A program made the translations under genes and the position numbers. A stretch of 64,000 nt of DNA from Azospirillum fermentarium (lineage in GTDB: Bacteria > Pseudomonadota > Alphaproteobacteria > Azospirillales > Azospirillaceae), in assembly GCF_025961205.1 (NCBI RefSeq), contig NZ_JAOQNH010000001.1, positions 2,566,001 through 2,630,000 of the forward strand. The letters run 5' to 3'. Below are positions 1 through 8,163 of the stretch, piece by piece (within the stretch, counting starts at the first letter, position 1; every line of letters starts with the position of its first letter). Under the pieces are notes generated by a model. It worked only from the letters and a program-made list of their open reading frames with translations, had not been told where the DNA came from and searched no databases.

Positions 1-2
1 GA

Positions 3-146
3 ACCCAGGCCATCGCCTTGATACGGCTTGAACTTCTGGCGCAGGCGGAGGACGGGGGGCGGGCGTTCGCCGCCGGGGACAGTGTGGTCCGGCCCCACCG
101 TCCCCAATGGCTGACCGCCCCCTCCCCCGAACAAGGTACGCCCTAA
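3..146 (+). CDS. 3' end of an unidentified CDS, cut by the window edge
   Basis: An open frame enters from the left edge and ends at TAA 144-146. The last 47 residues are LALAQAE-type helical sequence followed by a Pro-rich tail ending in SPEQGTP, with codon use like that of the neighbouring genes. No domain is recognisable in so short a piece. A purely spurious open frame in GC-rich DNA cannot be excluded. Confidence 0.35.
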   Translation, partial: TQAIALIRLELLAQAEDGGRAFAAGDSVVRPHRPQWLTAPSPEQGTP

Positions 147-237
147 GCGCACCCGGTGCCGCGGGAATGCGGAGCCGCCAGCGTTGTTTGTACCGGTGTC
201 TTCACAACGCCAACAGACAACGCTGAAAGGAAAGACG

Positions 238-768
238 ATGCGGAGGGAATTGTTCGCGGCCGCTTCCGTGCTGGTGCTCATGACCGGGGGCGCCTTCGCC
301 CAATCGTCCGGCAGCACCACGACGGGCGGGACCGGCTCCACGATGTCGTCCACCACCCACAGCGGGCAGCTTGCCAGCACCGAAAAGATGCTGGGCAAAT
401 CGGTGGTCGGCCAGGACGGCAACAACATCGGCGAGGTGGAGGACGTGATCCTCGACCCCACGTCCGGGCAGGCGCGGCAGCTTGTGATCTCGTCGGGCGG
501 CTTCCTGGGCATCGGCGCCAAGCAGATCGCCGTGGATTTCAATCAGGCCAAATGGAATCAGGACACTGACAAGATCCAGCTTTCCGGCCTGACCCGCGAG
601 GACGTGCGCAATATGGCGGAATTCGAATATTCCGACAGCATGACCTCGCTCAACCGCCCGCACAAGAGCGGGACCGGCACCGGCACGACCGGCACCACCA
701 CCACCCCGGCCACGCCGGGTGCGTCGGGCGGCAGCACGGGCACCATGACCACCCCGTCGCCGCAGTAA
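238..768 (+). CDS. Exported PRC-barrel domain protein
   Basis: A 176-residue protein. Residues 1-22 form a signal peptide (MRREL, hydrophobic core, cleavage near AFAQ). A Ser/Thr/Gly-rich linker leads to a PRC-barrel at about residues 45-120, recognisable by the pattern KSVVGQDGNNIGEVEDVILD followed by a beta-rich half. The C-terminus is a low-complexity Gly/Thr/Pro tail. PRC-barrels bind other macromolecules; exported versions in alphaproteobacteria are usually of unknown role and often linked to stress. An upstream in-frame ATG at 184 exists, but the ATG at 238 is preceded by GAAAGGAAAG and gives a clean signal peptide, so it is chosen. The gene stands alone and ends at a strong hairpin. 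Confidence 0.85.
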   Translation: MRRELFAAASVLVLMTGGAFAQSSGSTTTGGTGSTMSSTTHSGQLASTEKMLGKSVVGQDGNNIGEVEDVILDPTSGQARQLVISSGGFLGIGAKQIAVDFNQAKWNQDTDKIQLSGLTREDVRNMAEFEYSDSMTSLNRPHKSGTGTGTTGTTTTPATPGASGGSTGTMTTPSPQ

Positions 769-781
769 CCTTGCGCGCAAT

Positions 782-817
782 CGAAAGCCCCTCCCCCGGC
801 CGGGGGAGGGGCTTTCG
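782..817. terminator. Bidirectional terminator between convergent genes
   Basis: A perfect 17-bp inverted repeat (arms 782-798 and 801-817, CGAAAGCCCCTCCCCCG and its complement) with a 2-nt loop. It lies between the PRC-barrel gene and the converging ATP12 gene and can serve both. Confidence 0.85.
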
Positions 818-828
818 CCGTTCTGTGC

Positions 829-1521
829 TTATCCCAGCAGGGCGAGGAAGCGTCCGGCGGCGCCGATGTCCCGGCGCAGGCCGGCGCGGCGGCGGGTGGA
901 CTCGGCGTCCTCCCCCCATTTCTCGATCTGGAAGGTTTCGTCGATCTGCGAGATGTCGAACGCCTCGTCGGCGCTCACCCGCCCTTCGGCGAGCGCCAGC
1001 GCCACGATCAGCGACCCGCAGGACGCGGTGGCGCTCTGCAGCGCCGACAGGTGCCAATGGCCGTACGAATCCACCGCCCGTTCCAGCGCGTGCAGCGCGT
1101 CTGCGGGCTGCGGGCGGGGCATCAGACCGGCGGCGATGTGCAGCGAGGCGTCGAACCGGTGGGTGGCCCAGTCCAAAAGCGGCTGCCAGTGGCGGTTCTG
1201 CCGCTCCACCAGGGCCTCGGGGTGTTCGGCGCGGTAGCACAGCAGGTCGGTTTCGGCGTATTTCGCCACCCCGGCCACGATCTCGGCCCGCTTTACCGCC
1301 ACCACGTCCACCGCGGTGGCGGCCAACTGCATCAGCACCATGGAATCGGGGATCACCTGCTCCCCCTGCTCCTGCCATTCGGCGGCGATGGCGTCGGCCA
1401 GCGCGCCGGTGGGCAGGAGCAGCGGCGCCTTGGCCGGGCTGCGCAGGCTGCGGCCGTCCAGACGGACCTCGAACCCGCCGTCCACGGCGGCGGAGGCTGC
1501 TTCCTTGTAAAAGCGCTTCAT
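829..1521 (-). CDS. ATP12-family F1-ATPase assembly chaperone
   Basis: A 230-residue protein of the ATP12 family, chaperones that bind the F1 alpha subunit during ATP synthase assembly. The N-terminus MKRFYKEA, then GGFEVRLDGRSLRSPAK and the block AIAAEWQEQGEQVIPDSM, are the family hallmarks; length is typical for the bacterial version. It is third in a minus-strand run (rluC, HAD phosphatase, ATP12) with a 16-bp gap to the HAD gene, an order I recall as common in alphaproteobacteria. Its presence is one of the reasons for placing the genome there. Confidence 0.93.
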   Translation of the reverse strand: MKRFYKEAASAAVDGGFEVRLDGRSLRSPAKAPLLLPTGALADAIAAEWQEQGEQVIPDSMVLMQLAATAVDVVAVKRAEIVAGVAKYAETDLLCYRAEHPEALVERQNRHWQPLLDWATHRFDASLHIAAGLMPRPQPADALHALERAVDSYGHWHLSALQSATASCGSLIVALALAEGRVSADEAFDISQIDETFQIEKWGEDAESTRRRAGLRRDIGAAGRFLALLG

Positions 1522-1537
1522 ATCCCTACCCGATTCC

Positions 1538-2224
1538 TTACTCTTGCGTGGCGCGCAGCATGTCGAGCACCGCCGCGGTCAATTCATCGGCGCTGTCCAC
1601 GATGCGGGCCGCACCGGCGCTTTCAAGCTCCGCCACCTCGTGATAGCCCCACGACACACCCACCGATTCCACATGCGCGCTGCGCGCCATCTGGATGTCG
1701 AAGGTGGTGTCGCCGATCATCACCGCCCCGCCCGCCGGCACGCCCGCTTCGCCCAAGGCGCGGTAGAGCATGTCGGGGTGGGGCTTGCCGGGGCCGCGGT
1801 CGCTGGTCTGCAGCGTCACGAACCGCCCGGCCAGCCCGTGGTGCTCCAGCACCGCGTCCAGCCCGCGCCGCGATTTGCCCGTCGCCACCCCCAGCAGCAC
1901 CCCTTCGGCCTCCAGCGCGTCCAGGCATTCGCGGATGCCGGGGAACAGCGGTTCGTGCAGCGTGCCGCTGCGCCGCTGACGGAAGAAGGCATCGCGGTAG
2001 CTTTCGGCCACCGCGGCGTGAAAGGCCGCGTCATGGCCCGGCAACAGCACCGCCACGGCCTCCGCCAGCGACAGCCCCACCACCCGGCGCACCGGGCGCG
2101 GGTCGGGCGGCGGCAGGTCGTGGACGGCGAACGCCGCGGTCATGGCGCCGACGATGGAAAACTGGCTGTCCACCAGCGTTCCATCGCAATCGAACACCGC
2201 AAGGCGCAGACGGGTGTAGGGCAT
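1538..2224 (-). CDS. HAD-superfamily phosphatase (phosphoglycolate-phosphatase-like)
   Basis: A 228-residue HAD subfamily IA hydrolase. Motif I is FDCDGTLVDS with nucleophile D12 and acid/base D14; motif II is GVATGKS; motif III is the Lys of GKPHPD; motif IV is MIGDTTFD. A helical cap lies between motifs I and II. Probable role is dephosphorylation of a small phosphorylated metabolite; the substrate cannot be read from sequence. The ATG at 2224 overlaps the rluC stop (ATGA), so the two are translationally coupled. Confidence 0.92.
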   Translation of the reverse strand: MPYTRLRLAVFDCDGTLVDSQFSIVGAMTAAFAVHDLPPPDPRPVRRVVGLSLAEAVAVLLPGHDAAFHAAVAESYRDAFFRQRRSGTLHEPLFPGIRECLDALEAEGVLLGVATGKSRRGLDAVLEHHGLAGRFVTLQTSDRGPGKPHPDMLYRALGEAGVPAGGAVMIGDTTFDIQMARSAHVESVGVSWGYHEVAELESAGAARIVDSADELTAAVLDMLRATQE

Positions 2225-3228
2225 CACTCCACCTCGGCGAAGGGGTCTTCCCGCAGGTTGGCGGAAAAGCCCAGATAGCGCCACGTCGCCGCCATGTGCT
2301 CCGGGATCGGCGCCGTCACGTCGATGGTGCGGTGGCCGCCGCGGGGGTGGGGCAGGATCAGCCGGCGGGCGTGCAGGTGCAGCTTCTTCGGCACCTCGGC
2401 ACCGGGCAGGAAGGCTTCCGCCCCGCCGTACTTGCCGTCGCCCAGGATCGGCGTGCCGATGGCGGCCATGTGCACGCGGAGCTGGTGGGTGCGCCCGGTG
2501 CGCGGCCACAGCGCCACGAAGGCCGCGGTCTTGCCCAGGTTTTCCAGCACCGAGAAATAGGTCAGCGCCCGCTTGCCGTCTTCCTCGTTGGCGGCCACCC
2601 GCTCGCCGTGGGGGCCGCCCTCTTTCGCCAGGGCCAGGTCGATCTTGCCCTGGAACGGGCGCGGCACGCCGACGGTGGCGGCCCAATAGATCTTGCGCGC
2701 GTCACGCCCGCGGAAACTCTCCGCCAGCCGGGTGGCGGCAAAGGCGTTGCGGGCCAGCAGCAACACGCCCGAGGTGTCCTTGTCCAGCCGGTGGACCAGC
2801 CGGGGCCGCTCCGCCGAGCCGAAGCGCAGGGAATCGAGCATGGCGTCCAGGTGCTTGGTCATGCCGGTGCCGCCCTGGACCGCCAGACCGGCGGGCTTGT
2901 CGATGGCGATCACGTCGTCGTCGCGGTAGAGCACGCGGCCCACCAGCGCCTCCGCCTCCCGCTTGGCGGCGGCGGACAGGGCGGGCTTGGGCTTCGGCGG
3001 GGAATCGGGGGACGGGGTGGGAGCGGTCAGCGGCGGGATGCGGATCGCCTGCCCCGCGGCCAGCCGGGTGGAGGCGTCGGCGCGCTTGCCGTCCACGCGC
3101 ACCTGCCCGGTGCGCAGAAGCTTTTGCAGATGGCCGTGCCCAACCTCGGGGAAATGCCGCTTGAACCAGCGGTCAAGGCGGATGTCCGCCTCGTCCGGGG
3201 CAACGTTGCGTGTCTCCACAGCGCTCAT
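2224..3228 (-). CDS. rluC: 23S rRNA pseudouridine synthase, RluC/RluD family
   Basis: A 334-residue protein with an N-terminal S4 RNA-binding domain (RLDRWFKRHFP...VRVDGKRA, about residues 17-65) and a pseudouridine synthase domain. The catalytic Asp is D149 in HRLDKDTSGVLLLA; the later RTGRTHQLRVHMA block is also present. RluC makes pseudouridines in 23S rRNA; the exact sites are not deducible here. The ATG at 3228 is chosen; a TTG start at 3249 is possible but has no better ribosome site. First gene of the rluC-HAD-ATP12 operon. Confidence 0.93.
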   Translation of the reverse strand: MSAVETRNVAPDEADIRLDRWFKRHFPEVGHGHLQKLLRTGQVRVDGKRADASTRLAAGQAIRIPPLTAPTPSPDSPPKPKPALSAAAKREAEALVGRVLYRDDDVIAIDKPAGLAVQGGTGMTKHLDAMLDSLRFGSAERPRLVHRLDKDTSGVLLLARNAFAATRLAESFRGRDARKIYWAATVGVPRPFQGKIDLALAKEGGPHGERVAANEEDGKRALTYFSVLENLGKTAAFVALWPRTGRTHQLRVHMAAIGTPILGDGKYGGAEAFLPGAEVPKKLHLHARRLILPHPRGGHRTIDVTAPIPEHMAATWRYLGFSANLREDPFAEVE

Positions 3229-3355
3229 AGCCGATACCGAACCACTCAATCCTGGAAAAGCGCGGGATTAGACGCCAAAGCGGGGCTTTTGTCACGCGCC
3301 CCTTTGCAGCAGACTTCCGTTTTTGCCACGCCCCACCCCAGACCAGCGAGCGGCC

Positions 3356-3910
3356 ATGATTCCCGACGGTGCGGCCCTTCTCATCATCGACGTGCAGCGG
3401 GCCATCGACGATCCCCGCTGGGCCGCCGACGGCCCGCGCAACAACCCGGGCGCCGAGGCCAACATGGCCGCCGTCCTGGCCGCGTGGCGCGACCGCGGGT
3501 GGCCGGTGGTCCACATCCGCCACGATTCCACCGTGCCGGGCTCCACCTACACCCCCGGCACGCCGGGCCACGGGTTCAAGGACGCGGTGATGCCGCGGGC
3601 CGGGGAAACGGTGATGGGCAAGGCCACCAACAGCGCCTTCATCGGCACCGGGCTGGAGCCGTGGCTGCGGGGCCGGGGCATCGGTGCGGTGGTGGTGATG
3701 GGCGTCATCACCAACAACAGCGTGGAAGCCACCGTGCGGACGGCGGGCAATCTGGGATTCACTGTGTGGCTGGTGGAGGATGCCTGCTTCACCTTCGCCC
3801 GCCGCGACCGCCGCGGGCACCTTTGGACGGCGGAGGATGTCCACGCCCTGTCGCTGGCCAACATGGACGGGGAGTATGCCGCCATCGCCACCACGCGGCA
3901 GATCGCGTGA
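3356..3910 (+). CDS. Isochorismatase-like hydrolase with Ser at the catalytic Cys position
   Basis: A protein of about 184 residues with the cysteine-hydrolase fold. The family Asp is D12 in LLIIDVQ and the Lys is K89 in VMGKATNSAF. The segment that normally carries the nucleophile (TNxCVxxT) reads ITNNSVEATVR, placing Ser122 where Cys is usual; the codon AGC at 3719-3721 is clear. Substrate unknown. The ATG at 3356 fits the usual family N-terminus; a TTG at 3323 would add 11 residues. Monocistronic. Confidence 0.85.
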   Translation: MIPDGAALLIIDVQRAIDDPRWAADGPRNNPGAEANMAAVLAAWRDRGWPVVHIRHDSTVPGSTYTPGTPGHGFKDAVMPRAGETVMGKATNSAFIGTGLEPWLRGRGIGAVVVMGVITNNSVEATVRTAGNLGFTVWLVEDACFTFARRDRRGHLWTAEDVHALSLANMDGEYAAIATTRQIA

Positions 3911-4032
3911 TGCCGGGTCTTTCCGGGGGGCAGGCCCCTGTTTTTCCACGCCCCCGGCGGGGCAAGCGCCATTGTGGAAGAGGGGCATCGGGCGTATATC
4001 ATAACCGTCTATTCCTTTAGGAAGAGGTCGGA

Positions 4033-4470
4033 GTGTCTGGACACGTCTCCGCCGTTCTCCGCGCCCTGGCCGCCTGCGTGGCCGTGGCGCTGAGCCTTTG
4101 CGCCGCCGCTCCCGCCCTTGCCGCCGAAGGGGCGGCCCCGCTTCCCCCCACCATCAAGATCCGACCGGTGCTGGTGCCGGTGGTCAGCACCCGCGGCGAG
4201 GTGCAGCGCTACAACCATCTTGAAGTCACCCTGGAACTGCTCAACGCCGCCAAGGTGCCGGAGGCGCAGGCCATCGCCCCCCGGCTGCAGGACGCGGTGC
4301 TGGGCGTGATCTACATCGGGGTGGAGAAAGGATGGATCGTCAACGGGGCCATCACCAACGCCCAGGCCGTCCGCCAGAAGATCCTGGAACGGAGCGAGGC
4401 GCTGATGGGCCGGGCCTCGGTCACCCGCATTCTGATCACGCCGGTCGCCAAGCAGGCGTCCTGGCCCTGA
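4033..4470 (+). CDS. Exported FliL-like protein, first of a tandem pair
   Basis: A 145-residue protein starting at GTG 4033 behind TAGGAAGAGG. Residues 1-35 are a signal peptide (ALAACVAVALSLCAAA, cleavage near ALAAEG). The rest has the FliL pattern: a VTLELL strand, a helix APRLQDAVLGVIY, a helix with QKILERSEALMG and a final strand VTRILITPV. FliL is a stator-associated flagellar protein, but it normally has an uncleaved transmembrane anchor, absent here. The next gene follows after 22 bp and has the same fold pattern. FliL similarity is my reading of the pattern and not a database result. Confidence 0.72.
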   Translation: MSGHVSAVLRALAACVAVALSLCAAAPALAAEGAAPLPPTIKIRPVLVPVVSTRGEVQRYNHLEVTLELLNAAKVPEAQAIAPRLQDAVLGVIYIGVEKGWIVNGAITNAQAVRQKILERSEALMGRASVTRILITPVAKQASWP

Positions 4471-4492
4471 ACCCGGCATAGAGGTTCCTGCC

Positions 4493-4894
4493 ATGAGCGT
4501 GCGCAGCCTCCTGCGCACCGTTCTGGTTGCCGCCGCCCTGGCGATGATCGGGGTGGCCCAGCCCGCCGAGGCGGTGCGCACCAACAGCATCAGCTTCCCC
4601 GACCTGCTCCTGCCGACCGAGCGGGACGGGATTCTGACCGGCAACGCCCGGTTTCAGGTCACCCTGGAACTGTCCAGCCCCCGCGTCCTGAAGGTTGCGG
4701 ACGGGCGGCGGGCACAGATTCAGGACGCCATCGTCTCGGTGTTGTTCACCGCCATGGGCGAACGGCTCATCGTCAACGGCGGCATCGAAAACGGCGCGGA
4801 ACTGCGCCGCCGCCTGGACGAGGCGGCGGAACGCATCACCGGCGCCGGCACCGTCATGCGGGTTCTGGTCTTTTCCGTCCCCCAGAAGCCTTAA
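4493..4894 (+). CDS. Exported FliL-like protein, second of a tandem pair
   Basis: A 133-residue protein with a signal peptide (LLRTVLVAAALAMIGVA, cleavage near AEAV) and the same layout as its upstream neighbour: FQVTLELSS strand, AQIQDAIVSVLF helix, ELRRRLDEAAERIT helix, VMRVLVF strand. Both share the central phrase (W/L)IVNG(A/G)I. GAGG at 4481-4484 gives a good ribosome site for ATG 4493. The pair probably forms one transcription unit and arose by duplication. No other flagellar gene is in the window. Confidence 0.72.
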   Translation: MSVRSLLRTVLVAAALAMIGVAQPAEAVRTNSISFPDLLLPTERDGILTGNARFQVTLELSSPRVLKVADGRRAQIQDAIVSVLFTAMGERLIVNGGIENGAELRRRLDEAAERITGAGTVMRVLVFSVPQKP

Positions 4895-4910
4895 GCCAAG
4901 CCGCAGGCCA

Positions 4911-6476
4911 TTACCCCTCCGCCAGCGCTTCCAGCTCCGCCAGGGGGGCGGCGGCGTCCACCGGGGTGTCCCACAGCACCGCCGCGATGCGGGGACCACG
5001 CAGGGACAGGCCGCATTTGGTGCGGGCGGAGGGGGACACCCCGTCGAATTCCACCACCACCACCAGCCCCGGCGCCACCTCGCGCACCGGACCGAAGCGG
5101 TTGGTGGTGGCGGCGGTGATCCAGCGGTCCAATTCCCGCCGTGCATCCGCGGGCAGCGCCGCGGTGGCCTTGCCCAGCGGCACCAGCGCGCCGCCGCGCC
5201 ACAGGCCGGCGGTGTAGCTCTCGTACCCGCCGCCGCCCGGGCCGCCGGCCCGCTGGGCGTACATCAGCACGGCGCGGACGCTGCGGGTGGCGCGCTTCCA
5301 CGCCAGCCACGCCCCGCCGGCCCCCGCCGGGTCATAAGGGGCGTCCCGCCGTTTCAACACCATCCCCCGCACCCCCGCCCCGGCGATGCCGGTGTGAAGC
5401 CGCCGGGCCTCGGCCAGGGGCAGCAGCGGCGACAGAGCGGCCAGGGCCGGGGAACGGCCGGCGAACCACCGCTCCAGCCGGGCGCGGCGGACGGCGAAGG
5501 GCATGGGCCGCAGATCCTCCCCGCCGTCGGCCAGCATGTCGAACAGGCGCACGAACACCGGCACCGCCCGCCCCCTGGCCGTCCGCTTCAGGCGCGGCTG
5601 CAGCAGCGCCGCCGAGGCCGGGGCGAAGGGCGGGCCGTCCGCCGCGGCGGCCAGGATTTCCCCCTCCACCGCACCATCGATATCCAGCGCTTCGGCCAGG
5701 TCGGGGAAGGCCGCCGTCAAATCCTCCCCCTGGCGGCCATAGACGGCACGGCCCCCGCTTCCCGCCACAAGCTGGACCCGCAGCCCGTCCCACTGCCATT
5801 CCGCCGCCCATTGGGCGGGGTCGAGCGCGTCCAGCGCACCGGCATCGAACGGTGCCGCCGGCATGAAGGGACGGAACACCGGCCCCTGCCCCGCCGCCGG
5901 GCGCGGCCCCCGCCGTTCCAGCCACGCGAACAGCGGCCCGTAGGGCGGGGTCAGGCCGTGGCGGCATTCCTCCACCGCGTGAACGTCCACCCCGCCCCAC
6001 TCCGCCAGCGCCTCCGCCACCAGCCGGGGGCTGACGTCCAGTTTCAATGAGCCGGCAGCCAGCTTCAGCAGGGTGTAGCGGCCCGTGGCGTCCAGGGTGT
6101 CCAGCCACCCTTCCAGCAGATCCTCCACCCCGGCGCGGTCCGCGGACAGCAGGGCCGGCGCCACCTCGGCCATGGGCGGGGGCAGGCTGTTGGAACGCGG
6201 CGGCGGGTCCGGCCACATCAGCGCCACGGTTTCCGCCACATCGCCGACGAAGCCGTGGGACAGGGTGAACAGCACCGGATCGGTGCGGCGGGCGGCCAGG
6301 GCGCGCAGCACCGCCGGACGGGCGTGCCGCACCGCCACCGCCCCCAGCAGCACCGCCAGCCCCCACCCGCGGTCCGGATCGGGCGTGGTGGCGATGTAAT
6401 CGGCGATCAGCCGCCGCTTGCCGGTATCGGAGGCCATGAAGGCCAGGGCTTCGGCCAGACGGGCGAAACGGTTCAC
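4911..6476 (-). CDS. ATP-dependent DNA ligase homolog with degenerate catalytic motifs
   Basis: A 521-residue protein of the ligase family that pairs with a metallo-beta-lactamase exonuclease. An N-terminal helical domain (about residues 1-200) is followed by the adenylyltransferase domain and a C-terminal OB fold ending in a KCGLSLRGPRI segment. Motif I, normally KxDG, reads EWQWDGLR with Gln228 in place of the nucleophilic Lys. Motif III (usually DGE) is E271-G-E, and motif IV (usually EGxMLK) is VRGMVLK with Arg370 for Glu. Motif V WKRA is kept. The ORF is otherwise intact. The start overlaps the exonuclease stop (ATGA). It is probably unable to adenylylate itself and may have a structural role. 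Confidence 0.85.
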   Translation of the reverse strand: MNRFARLAEALAFMASDTGKRRLIADYIATTPDPDRGWGLAVLLGAVAVRHARPAVLRALAARRTDPVLFTLSHGFVGDVAETVALMWPDPPPRSNSLPPPMAEVAPALLSADRAGVEDLLEGWLDTLDATGRYTLLKLAAGSLKLDVSPRLVAEALAEWGGVDVHAVEECRHGLTPPYGPLFAWLERRGPRPAAGQGPVFRPFMPAAPFDAGALDALDPAQWAAEWQWDGLRVQLVAGSGGRAVYGRQGEDLTAAFPDLAEALDIDGAVEGEILAAAADGPPFAPASAALLQPRLKRTARGRAVPVFVRLFDMLADGGEDLRPMPFAVRRARLERWFAGRSPALAALSPLLPLAEARRLHTGIAGAGVRGMVLKRRDAPYDPAGAGGAWLAWKRATRSVRAVLMYAQRAGGPGGGGYESYTAGLWRGGALVPLGKATAALPADARRELDRWITAATTNRFGPVREVAPGLVVVVEFDGVSPSARTKCGLSLRGPRIAAVLWDTPVDAAAPLAELEALAEG

Positions 6477-7540
6477 GCGCCCTCCTCCTCCCCGTCCCCC
6501 TCGCCACTCCGGCCCACCAGCGCCAGGGCGCGGGCGCGGATGCCCAGACGGGCGGCGTGGTGGGACAGCGCGTCGTCACGGCCATGGGTGATCCACACTT
6601 CCGCCGGGGACAGTTCGGCCAGGGTGGCGGTCAGTTCGTCCCAATCGGCGTGGTCGGAGATGACCAGGGGCAGTTCCGCCCCCCGCTGGCGCGCCCATTG
6701 CCGCACCCGCACCCAGCCGGACGCCACGGCGGTCACCGGGTCGCTCAACCGCTCCATCCAGTGTCCCCCGCCGCCGGAGGTCAGCACCACCGCCCCCCGC
6801 AACGCCGCCGCGCCGGCCTCCGCCGCCGGGCGCAGGTCGCCCAGATCCACACCGAACCGGGCATAGAGGGCGCATAGCGGCTCCAGCGCGCTGTGCAGAT
6901 AGATGGGGCGGCCGTAGCCGGCGGCGCGCAACAGCGCGATCACCCGCTGGCATTTGCCCAGGGCATAGACCGACACCAGATGGCTGCGCTCGGGAAACAG
7001 GGCCAGGGAGTGGAGCAGCCGCCCGATCTCCGCCTCCGCCGGCGGGTGGCGGAAGATGGGCAGGGCGAAGGTCGCCTCGGTCACGAAGACGTCGCAGGGC
7101 ACGGGGTCGAAGGGGGCGCAGGTGGGATCGGGCCGGCGCTTGTAATCTCCCGACACCACCACCCGTGCCCCCCCATGCTCCACCACCACCTGCGCGCTGC
7201 CCAGCACGTGGCCGGCGGGCACCAGGGTGAGGCGCACATCCCCGACGGTCAGGGATTCGCCATAGTCCAGCGGCTGGCGCACCGCCCCGGCGGCACGGCC
7301 CAGACGCTGCTCCATGACCGCCAGCGTGGCCGGGGTGGCCAGCACATGGGAATGGCCGCCGCGGGCGTGGTCGGAATGTCCATGGGTGATGACCGCGCGT
7401 TCCACCGCCCGCACCGGGTCGATGAAAAATCCCCCCGGCGCCACGAACAGCCCGGCGGGGGTGGGATGAATCCAGCGGTCTGCCGCCGCGGCACGGGCCG
7501 CTGACGGAACGAAGGCGGACGATATCGGCATCGCCGCCAC
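6473..7540 (-). CDS. Ligase-associated DNA exonuclease (metallo-beta-lactamase fold)
   Basis: A 355-residue protein with a metallo-beta-lactamase core. The zinc motif is THGHSDH (H53, H55, D57, H58), followed by GHVLGSAQV and SGDYKRRPD, typical of the beta-CASP-like nucleases linked to ATP-dependent ligases in DNA repair. Family members usually begin near DRWIHPTPAGL, so the first 20 residues may be an extension or the true start may be slightly downstream. It is co-transcribed with the ligase homolog. The helicase and phosphoesterase often found with this pair are not in this window. All metal ligands look intact, unlike in its partner. Confidence 0.9.
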   Translation of the reverse strand: MAAMPISSAFVPSAARAAAADRWIHPTPAGLFVAPGGFFIDPVRAVERAVITHGHSDHARGGHSHVLATPATLAVMEQRLGRAAGAVRQPLDYGESLTVGDVRLTLVPAGHVLGSAQVVVEHGGARVVVSGDYKRRPDPTCAPFDPVPCDVFVTEATFALPIFRHPPAEAEIGRLLHSLALFPERSHLVSVYALGKCQRVIALLRAAGYGRPIYLHSALEPLCALYARFGVDLGDLRPAAEAGAAALRGAVVLTSGGGGHWMERLSDPVTAVASGWVRVRQWARQRGAELPLVISDHADWDELTATLAELSPAEVWITHGRDDALSHHAARLGIRARALALVGRSGEGDGEEEGA

Positions 7541-7583
7541 TATGGCGCGCCACGCGGGCGGGCGCCACCCCGCTTCGGGGGAA

Positions 7584-7784
7584 TCAGCGCTGGGATGCGC
7601 TTTCGTCCGCCGTATGGCCGGTTTCCGGCACCACCTTGGCGGCCAGGGCCGGGTTGCGGGCCAGACGGCGTTCCACCGCGTCCATCTGCCGTTCGCGGGC
7701 GGCTTCGGCGGGCGGGGAACCGCGGCGGCGGCTGCGCAGCGGCAGGCCGGCGCGCTGGGCCAGAAGCTCCTGATACGTCAACAT
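7584..7784 (-). CDS. Small basic protein of unknown function
   Basis: A 66-residue protein, MLTYQELLAQRAGLPL then Arg-rich helix and a polar tail. The ATG at 7784 has a near-perfect ribosome site (AGGAGG, 6 bp upstream), which is the main support for calling it real; a longer frame to 7844 lacks this. It lies 43 bp upstream of the exonuclease gene on the same strand and may be its first cistron. No domain recognised. Confidence 0.6.
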   Translation of the reverse strand: MLTYQELLAQRAGLPLRSRRRGSPPAEAARERQMDAVERRLARNPALAAKVVPETGHTADESASQR

Positions 7785-8163
7785 TTCGTCCTCCTGCTCC
7801 GCGCGGCCGTCCCCGGAAACGGGGGATGGGCGTACGCGGGCCATCCTTCCCTGTGATTACCATGGGCGGCGGCAAGAATGTCAGCGCGACTGACCATTTT
7901 CCGTCAAGCCAACCATTTCCCGTCAAGGATAACCGTCGCCATATCCCTTTTCTTTTTCAGGGTATAGGGCGCATTCACCCATTTCCATTATGATAACCAA
8001 TCCAATCTGCCGGGGAAACCACCATTTGGTCTTATCAATTATTCCATAACTTTTGTAATGACTTTGCCATGGGGCATTTTCGCTCCAGCCGTCGCATCCC
8101 ATTGCGCGCGCCTGCGTACAGGGGCATTCTTGCGGGCGTTTCCCGTCAAGCTCCGGCAGTGCG
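7785..8163. other. AT-richer intergenic region with a repeated 12-mer
   Basis: This 379-bp gap lies between the minus-strand small protein and psuG. Its middle (about 7860-8060) is clearly richer in A and T than its surroundings. TTTCCCGTCAAG occurs exactly at 7916-7927 and 8139-8150, with a near copy (TTTTCCGTCAAG) at 7897-7908. No coding frame is convincing. It must hold the divergent promoters. Confidence 0.55.

Noticed and set aside
1051..4020. A 989-residue plus-strand frame over several minus-strand genes
   Set aside because: It crosses gene boundaries of rluC, HAD and ATP12 and a plus-strand gene in another frame; composition is Arg/Pro-rich without domains.
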